Part shown: piece after piece, positions 7,126 to 9,507 of the stretch
Layout of the letters: each line of letters opens with the position of its first letter
How positions within the stretch are numbered: position 1 is the first letter of the stretch
Origin: Prevotellaceae bacterium
GTDB lineage: Bacteria > Bacteroidota > Bacteroidia > Bacteroidales > UBA932
Direction of reading: 5' to 3'
NCBI GenBank assembly: GCA_031259935.1
Contig: JAIRKV010000102.1
Location: 1 to 9,507, forward strand
Length of the DNA stretch: 9,507 bases
Notes under the pieces: model-generated
What the model was told of the DNA's origin: nothing
The model's input: only the letters and a program-made list of their open reading frames with translations
The model's database searches: none
Made by a program: the position numbers and the translations under genes

Positions 7126-7258
7126 CGGTTAATGTACAAAATATTTTTAGATATGAAACAGAATAAATATTTGATTATAAACAAAATAAAATAGAAAATA
7201 TGACATAATTAACCAGCATGTTATTGGATAAATAGAATGGCGTTAAATGTTAAATCTT

Positions 7259-7370
7259 GCTTCTGAAACTTAGACAATTTCAAAAGAATTTGACAAGAAT
7301 TAAGTAGATAACGCTCGCAGATTGCGGGCTTATTTTCTTGTCAAATTAGGTAGTCTAAGACCTCGGAAGC
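7259..7370 (+). ncRNA. Candidate structured RNA or cis-regulatory leader upstream of the peptide locus
   Basis: The segment folds by eye into one long interrupted stem. GCTTCTGA (7259-7266) pairs with TCGGAAGC (7363-7370) with one G-U pair. CTTAGAC (7269-7275) pairs with GTCTAAG (7353-7359). AATTTGACAAGAA (7287-7299) pairs perfectly over 13 bp with TTCTTGTCAAATT (7335-7347). The tip is ATAA-c-GCTCGCA, a GAT loop, and TGCGGGC-TTAT (7308-7333), with one G-U pair and one bulged base. Asymmetric internal loops (11/5 and 8/1 nt) separate the stems, as in ligand- or protein-binding RNAs. It does not match a riboswitch class I know. Alternatives are a stand-alone small RNA ending at the terminator just downstream, or the footprint of a small mobile element. 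Confidence 0.55.
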
Positions 7371-7390
7371 GGATGTAAGTCCGCTTTTTT
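7367..7390 (+). terminator. Intrinsic-terminator-like hairpin before the peptide gene
   Basis: AAGCGGA, a TGTAAG loop and TCCGCTT form a 7-bp stem followed by a run of T (six in all, 7385-7390). It sits at the 3' base of the structured segment and 80 bp before the peptide start. Its first four bases (AAGC, 7367-7370) are also the outer end of the long stem's 3' strand, so the two structures cannot both form fully. Confidence 0.65.
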
Positions 7391-7469
7391 ATTTGTCCGG
7401 TTTTTGAGACAAAAGAAGGTAATGCCGAAAATCCTGTAAAGAGTAGGCGCTAATTTAATGTGTTTTTTT

Positions 7470-7634
7470 ATGAGTACACAATTATTAAACGACTTTATGA
7501 TAAAGTCAGTGAGTAATCTTCAATTTTCGGGAGATTATCCGGAACGCGAAGAAATCCGTTGCGACGGAAAATGTAGCGATGGAAGTTGCAGTGGCGATTG
7601 TCGCGGTTCCTGTTCGGGAACGGCGGCGCGCTAA
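7470..7634 (+). CDS. Cysteine-rich RiPP precursor peptide (candidate)
   Basis: A 54-codon gene. Residues 1-30 (MSTQLLNDFMIKSVSNLQFS then GDYPEREEIR) look like a leader with no cysteine and no secretion signal. Residues 31-54 form a core of Cys, Gly, Ser and Asp: CDGKCSDGSCSGDCRGSC followed by SGTAAR. Cysteines are at 31, 35, 40, 44 and 48 with spacing 3-4-3-3, close to a Cxxx repeat. Directly downstream are a terminator-like hairpin and a radical SAM/SPASM gene, the classic layout of a precursor followed by its maturase. Likely products are thioether-bridged (ranthipeptide or sactipeptide-like) or other Cys-modified peptides; the actual modification is unknown. An in-frame ATG at 7458 would add MCFF; I prefer 7470 because MSTQLL looks more like a natural N-terminus, but the ribosome-binding region does not decide it. 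Confidence 0.75.
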   Translation: MSTQLLNDFMIKSVSNLQFSGDYPEREEIRCDGKCSDGSCSGDCRGSCSGTAAR

Positions 7635-7639
7635 AACAG

Positions 7640-7680
7640 AAAGTTACCTGTTGCCTGTTATGGCTTACAGGTAACTTTTT
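7640..7680 (+). terminator. Read-through terminator between precursor and maturase genes
   Basis: AAAGTTACCTGT (7640-7651) and ACAGGTAACTTT (7667-7678) form a perfect 12-bp stem. An inner GCC/GGC pair (7653-7655 with 7662-7664) caps it, and a T-run ends at 7680. It lies 6 bp after the peptide stop and 33 bp before the enzyme start. In RiPP operons such hairpins let the peptide mRNA be made in excess, with only part of transcription reaching the enzymes; that role is inferred here. Confidence 0.85.
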
Positions 7681-7712
7681 ATATTGTTTACACTTTATAT
7701 AAAATTACAAAT

Positions 7713-8813
7713 ATGAATAATTCTGTTGTCAAAAAATTCAACCTGTCAATTGTTTTGACTCATCAATGCAATTTAAGATGTAATTATTGCTATGAATCAA
7801 TTAGAAACAAAAAGACAATAAACATGGATGTTGCAAAATCCATTATATGCGAATATCTTAACAGTGAAGAATATGATGAGGTCGAAATCGACTTTTTTGG
7901 CGGTGAACCATTTTTAGAGTTTCAGAAAATAAAAAAAATTTGTGAATGGGTCTGGTCACAGCGATGGAAAAATAATTTTTTATTTTTTACAACAACTAAT
8001 GGAACTTTGGTACACGGTAAAATTAAAGAATGGCTGCGCAGCAATAAAAAAAGATTTTGGGTAAGCGTTAGTTTGGATGGCGAAAAACAAAGTCACAATA
8101 TTAACAGAAGCAACTCATTTGACCTCATTGACCTTTCTTTTTTTTATGAATGCTGGCCTCGTCAAACTGTAAAAATGACAATATCAAAAGAAACGGTTAA
8201 TAATCTGTATAATAACATTATTTATCTGCATTCATTGGGATTTAAGATAACAGGAACAAATTTTGCAGAAGGAATTAACTGGGAAGATACAAAATGCAAA
8301 AAAGTTGTATTTGAGCAATTAGAAAAATTGTGTCAATATTATATTGATAATCCTGACATTGAGCCTGTTCCATTAATCAATATGTCAATATTTAAATGTG
8401 AAGAAAAAAAACGCAAAGCAAAAATTTGCGGTTGCGGAGAAATGATGGCAACATACGAACCTGATGGCAGAAAATATCCCTGTACTTTTTTTACTCCAAT
8501 GACTTTTAATGAAACGCAGTTATCTTTTATTGACAAAATTGACTGGACGGATGCCGAAAATTTTATAGACGAAGATTGCTTCAACAATTGTTATTTAGAA
8601 CCGGTTTGCAGTTGCTGCTACGGTGCAAATTTATTACAAAATGGCAAAATCAATATCCGAGACAGAAGCAAATGCGAATTAATGAAAGTTCGTGCCGTTT
8701 TTTCTGCGGCGCTTGCTGCACACAAGTTAATACAAAAACCCACTGACAGTTACGAAAACTTTTTAACCGCAAAAGCGATTCAAAAAATAAACATTTTATA
8801 CAGGAAATTATGA
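7713..8813 (+). CDS. Radical SAM/SPASM peptide maturase
   Basis: This 366-residue protein should be a cytoplasmic iron-sulfur enzyme that cleaves S-adenosylmethionine to a radical and modifies a peptide. The radical SAM cluster motif CNLRCNYC has Cys19, Cys23 and Cys26. The SAM-binding GGEP is at 63-66, and SVSLDGEKQSHN near 113-124 is the usual strand and loop of the partial barrel. The C-terminal SPASM-type region has Cys239, Cys241, Gly252 and Cys257 (CGEMMATYEPDGRKYPC). It continues with Cys289, 293, 299, 301 and 302 (CFNNCYLEPVCSCC) and Cys321, enough for two auxiliary 4Fe-4S clusters. The C-x3-C-x5-C-x-CC spacing departs from the textbook C-x2-C-x5-C-x3-C. I see no clear N-terminal RiPP recognition domain: the barrel begins within 12 residues of the start, so leader binding must occur elsewhere. 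The next gene overlaps its stop by 4 bp. Confidence 0.93.
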   Translation: MNNSVVKKFNLSIVLTHQCNLRCNYCYESIRNKKTINMDVAKSIICEYLNSEEYDEVEIDFFGGEPFLEFQKIKKICEWVWSQRWKNNFLFFTTTNGTLVHGKIKEWLRSNKKRFWVSVSLDGEKQSHNINRSNSFDLIDLSFFYECWPRQTVKMTISKETVNNLYNNIIYLHSLGFKITGTNFAEGINWEDTKCKKVVFEQLEKLCQYYIDNPDIEPVPLINMSIFKCEEKKRKAKICGCGEMMATYEPDGRKYPCTFFTPMTFNETQLSFIDKIDWTDAENFIDEDCFNNCYLEPVCSCCYGANLLQNGKINIRDRSKCELMKVRAVFSAALAAHKLIQKPTDSYENFLTAKAIQKINILYRKL

Positions 8814-9328
8814 AATTTCAAATCCGAAATACTTTAGCAAACGATATTGCGATTTATAAAAAATGTATTGAAAGCAATGAATTTAGATGGAATCTTTATG
8901 GAAATAATATCGTTAAAACAGAAGAATGTATTTTGTATAAAGAAGAACAGCACAAAAAGTTTATAGTTTCAAAAATAAATACCGACACAATAGAAGATAT
9001 AGGTTTTTGTGATTTTTATTTCAACAGGGAAATAAAGGAATACATTTATTCGGGAGGCATATTGGCAAAGTTTTTCAATAGCGGAATAGGATTATACGCC
9101 AATATTGCAGTTTTATCATATATGTTCACTGTTGATACTAATACGGTTATTAAAGTTTATATATATAAATATAATCAGCGCTCACTGAAAATGGCAATAG
9201 CAATCGGTTTTCAATTTTACGGTGAAACAGAAGACGAAAACATACTGAAACTTACCGTAAGTAAATTTAATAATCAATTTGTAAATAAAATTCTTAAACG
9301 ATTGGAAATATCTGTTATATTGCCGTAA
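8810..9328 (+). CDS. GNAT-like N-acetyltransferase
   Basis: The start codon overlaps the radical SAM stop in an ATGA, so the two are translationally coupled. The 172 residues have a GNAT layout: a first strand (MKFQIRNTLANDIAIY), a central strand that includes IGFCDFYF, and an acetyl-CoA pyrophosphate-binding loop NSGIGLYANIAV (90-101, a divergent form of Q/RxxGxG/A). The late signature NQRSLKMAIAIGFQFYG (122-138) matches the family's N-x-x-S...GF..G. The family transfers an acyl group from acyl-CoA to an amine. In this operon the most likely acceptor is the modified peptide (N-terminus or a lysine), or it could protect the producer. That is inference from position alone. Divergence of the loop leaves the chance of a non-catalytic or different acyl-CoA user. 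Confidence 0.8.
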   Translation: MKFQIRNTLANDIAIYKKCIESNEFRWNLYGNNIVKTEECILYKEEQHKKFIVSKINTDTIEDIGFCDFYFNREIKEYIYSGGILAKFFNSGIGLYANIAVLSYMFTVDTNTVIKVYIYKYNQRSLKMAIAIGFQFYGETEDENILKLTVSKFNNQFVNKILKRLEISVILP

Positions 9329-9507
9329 ACTTTACATTGTCCGAACAGCTAAACAATCCGCTCAAAACCCTGCGAATTTCAAAACAAACAGGGTCAACGC
9401 ATTAAAATAACATATAATACTTATAATCAAGGCATTACAAAATGAGATTTTTCTAAAATTTCCAATTGTAAAATACTTATAATAAGGTTGTTATAAAATT
9501 AAATGCG
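9329..9507. other. Gene-free right edge with a weak hairpin and a 28-bp direct repeat
   Basis: No gene or RNA gene was recognised. AACCCTG (9366-9372) and CAGGGT (9389-9394) form a 6-bp stem with a 16-nt loop and no T-run, too weak to call a terminator. At 9416-9443 and 9472-9499 a 28-bp stretch is repeated with a period of 56 bp. Both copies start AATACTTATAAT and end AAAAT, with differences in the middle. The window ends before it is clear whether more copies follow. Confidence 0.4.

Noticed and set aside
7353..7363. GTCTAAGACCT resembling the start of Cas12a direct repeats
   Set aside because: The diagnostic TTTCTAC...GTAGAT part is missing and there is no repetition at CRISPR spacing. 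The bases are explained by pairing with CTTAGAC at 7269-7275.
7259..7390. 6S RNA or retron RNA as an identity for the structured segment
   Set aside because: It is much shorter than usual 6S RNA and lacks a large symmetric central bubble. No reverse transcriptase gene lies nearby for a retron.
9360..9400. tRNA-like arm or attachment site around the ACCCTG/CAGGGT stem
   Set aside because: There is no T-loop consensus, no acceptor or anticodon stem, and no second copy elsewhere in the window.
9416..9499. Start of a CRISPR array
   Set aside because: Only two copies with several mismatches and a period of 56 bp, shorter than the usual Bacteroidota arrays, and no cas gene in the window.

Overview
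The window looks like an AT-rich genome of the phylum Bacteroidota (Bacteroidales-like). The evidence is a V-type ATPase operon with a DUF2764 gene after subunit E, several copies of the Bacteroidota -7 promoter box TAnnTTTG, little Shine-Dalgarno signal, and a Bacteroidota-type lipoprotein. Assignments rest on reading the sequence by eye; no database search or folding calculation was run.

Region 1 (1-1060, minus strand) is the start of a V-type ATP synthase operon: a -7 box, subunit E, then a DUF2764 gene that runs off the left edge. Region 2 (about 1180-1955) has no credible gene. It holds a nested repeat island: inverted outer arms of about 100 bp, two 176-bp direct repeats, four copies of a short 'cattgcgag...gaagcaatcc' repeat, and a central palindromic element. 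Region 3 (2074-5649, plus strand) holds UDP-glucose 6-dehydrogenase (ugd), a class C beta-lactamase-fold lipoprotein, and a membrane-associated family 2 glycosyltransferase. This resembles a small surface-polysaccharide or envelope group.

Region 4 (5697-6901) is a single gene behind a good promoter. It encodes an N-terminally membrane-anchored protein of unknown function with a Cys/His cluster. Region 5 (6974-7125) has a promoter and a truncated N-terminal remnant of a DUF4160 protein.

Region 6 (about 7259-9328) is the most interesting part. It starts with a highly structured non-coding segment ending in an intrinsic-terminator-like hairpin. Next is a 54-codon gene for a cysteine-rich peptide (five Cys in the last 24 residues), then a strong hairpin plus T-run, then a radical SAM/SPASM enzyme, and finally a GNAT-like protein overlapping it by 4 bp. 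The order fits a compact RiPP (ribosomally made, post-translationally modified peptide) locus: precursor, read-through terminator, radical SAM maturase, acetyltransferase. The upstream RNA may control it, because its closing stem and its terminator compete for the same four bases. The last 179 bp hold no gene but carry a weak hairpin and a 28-bp direct repeat with period 56.
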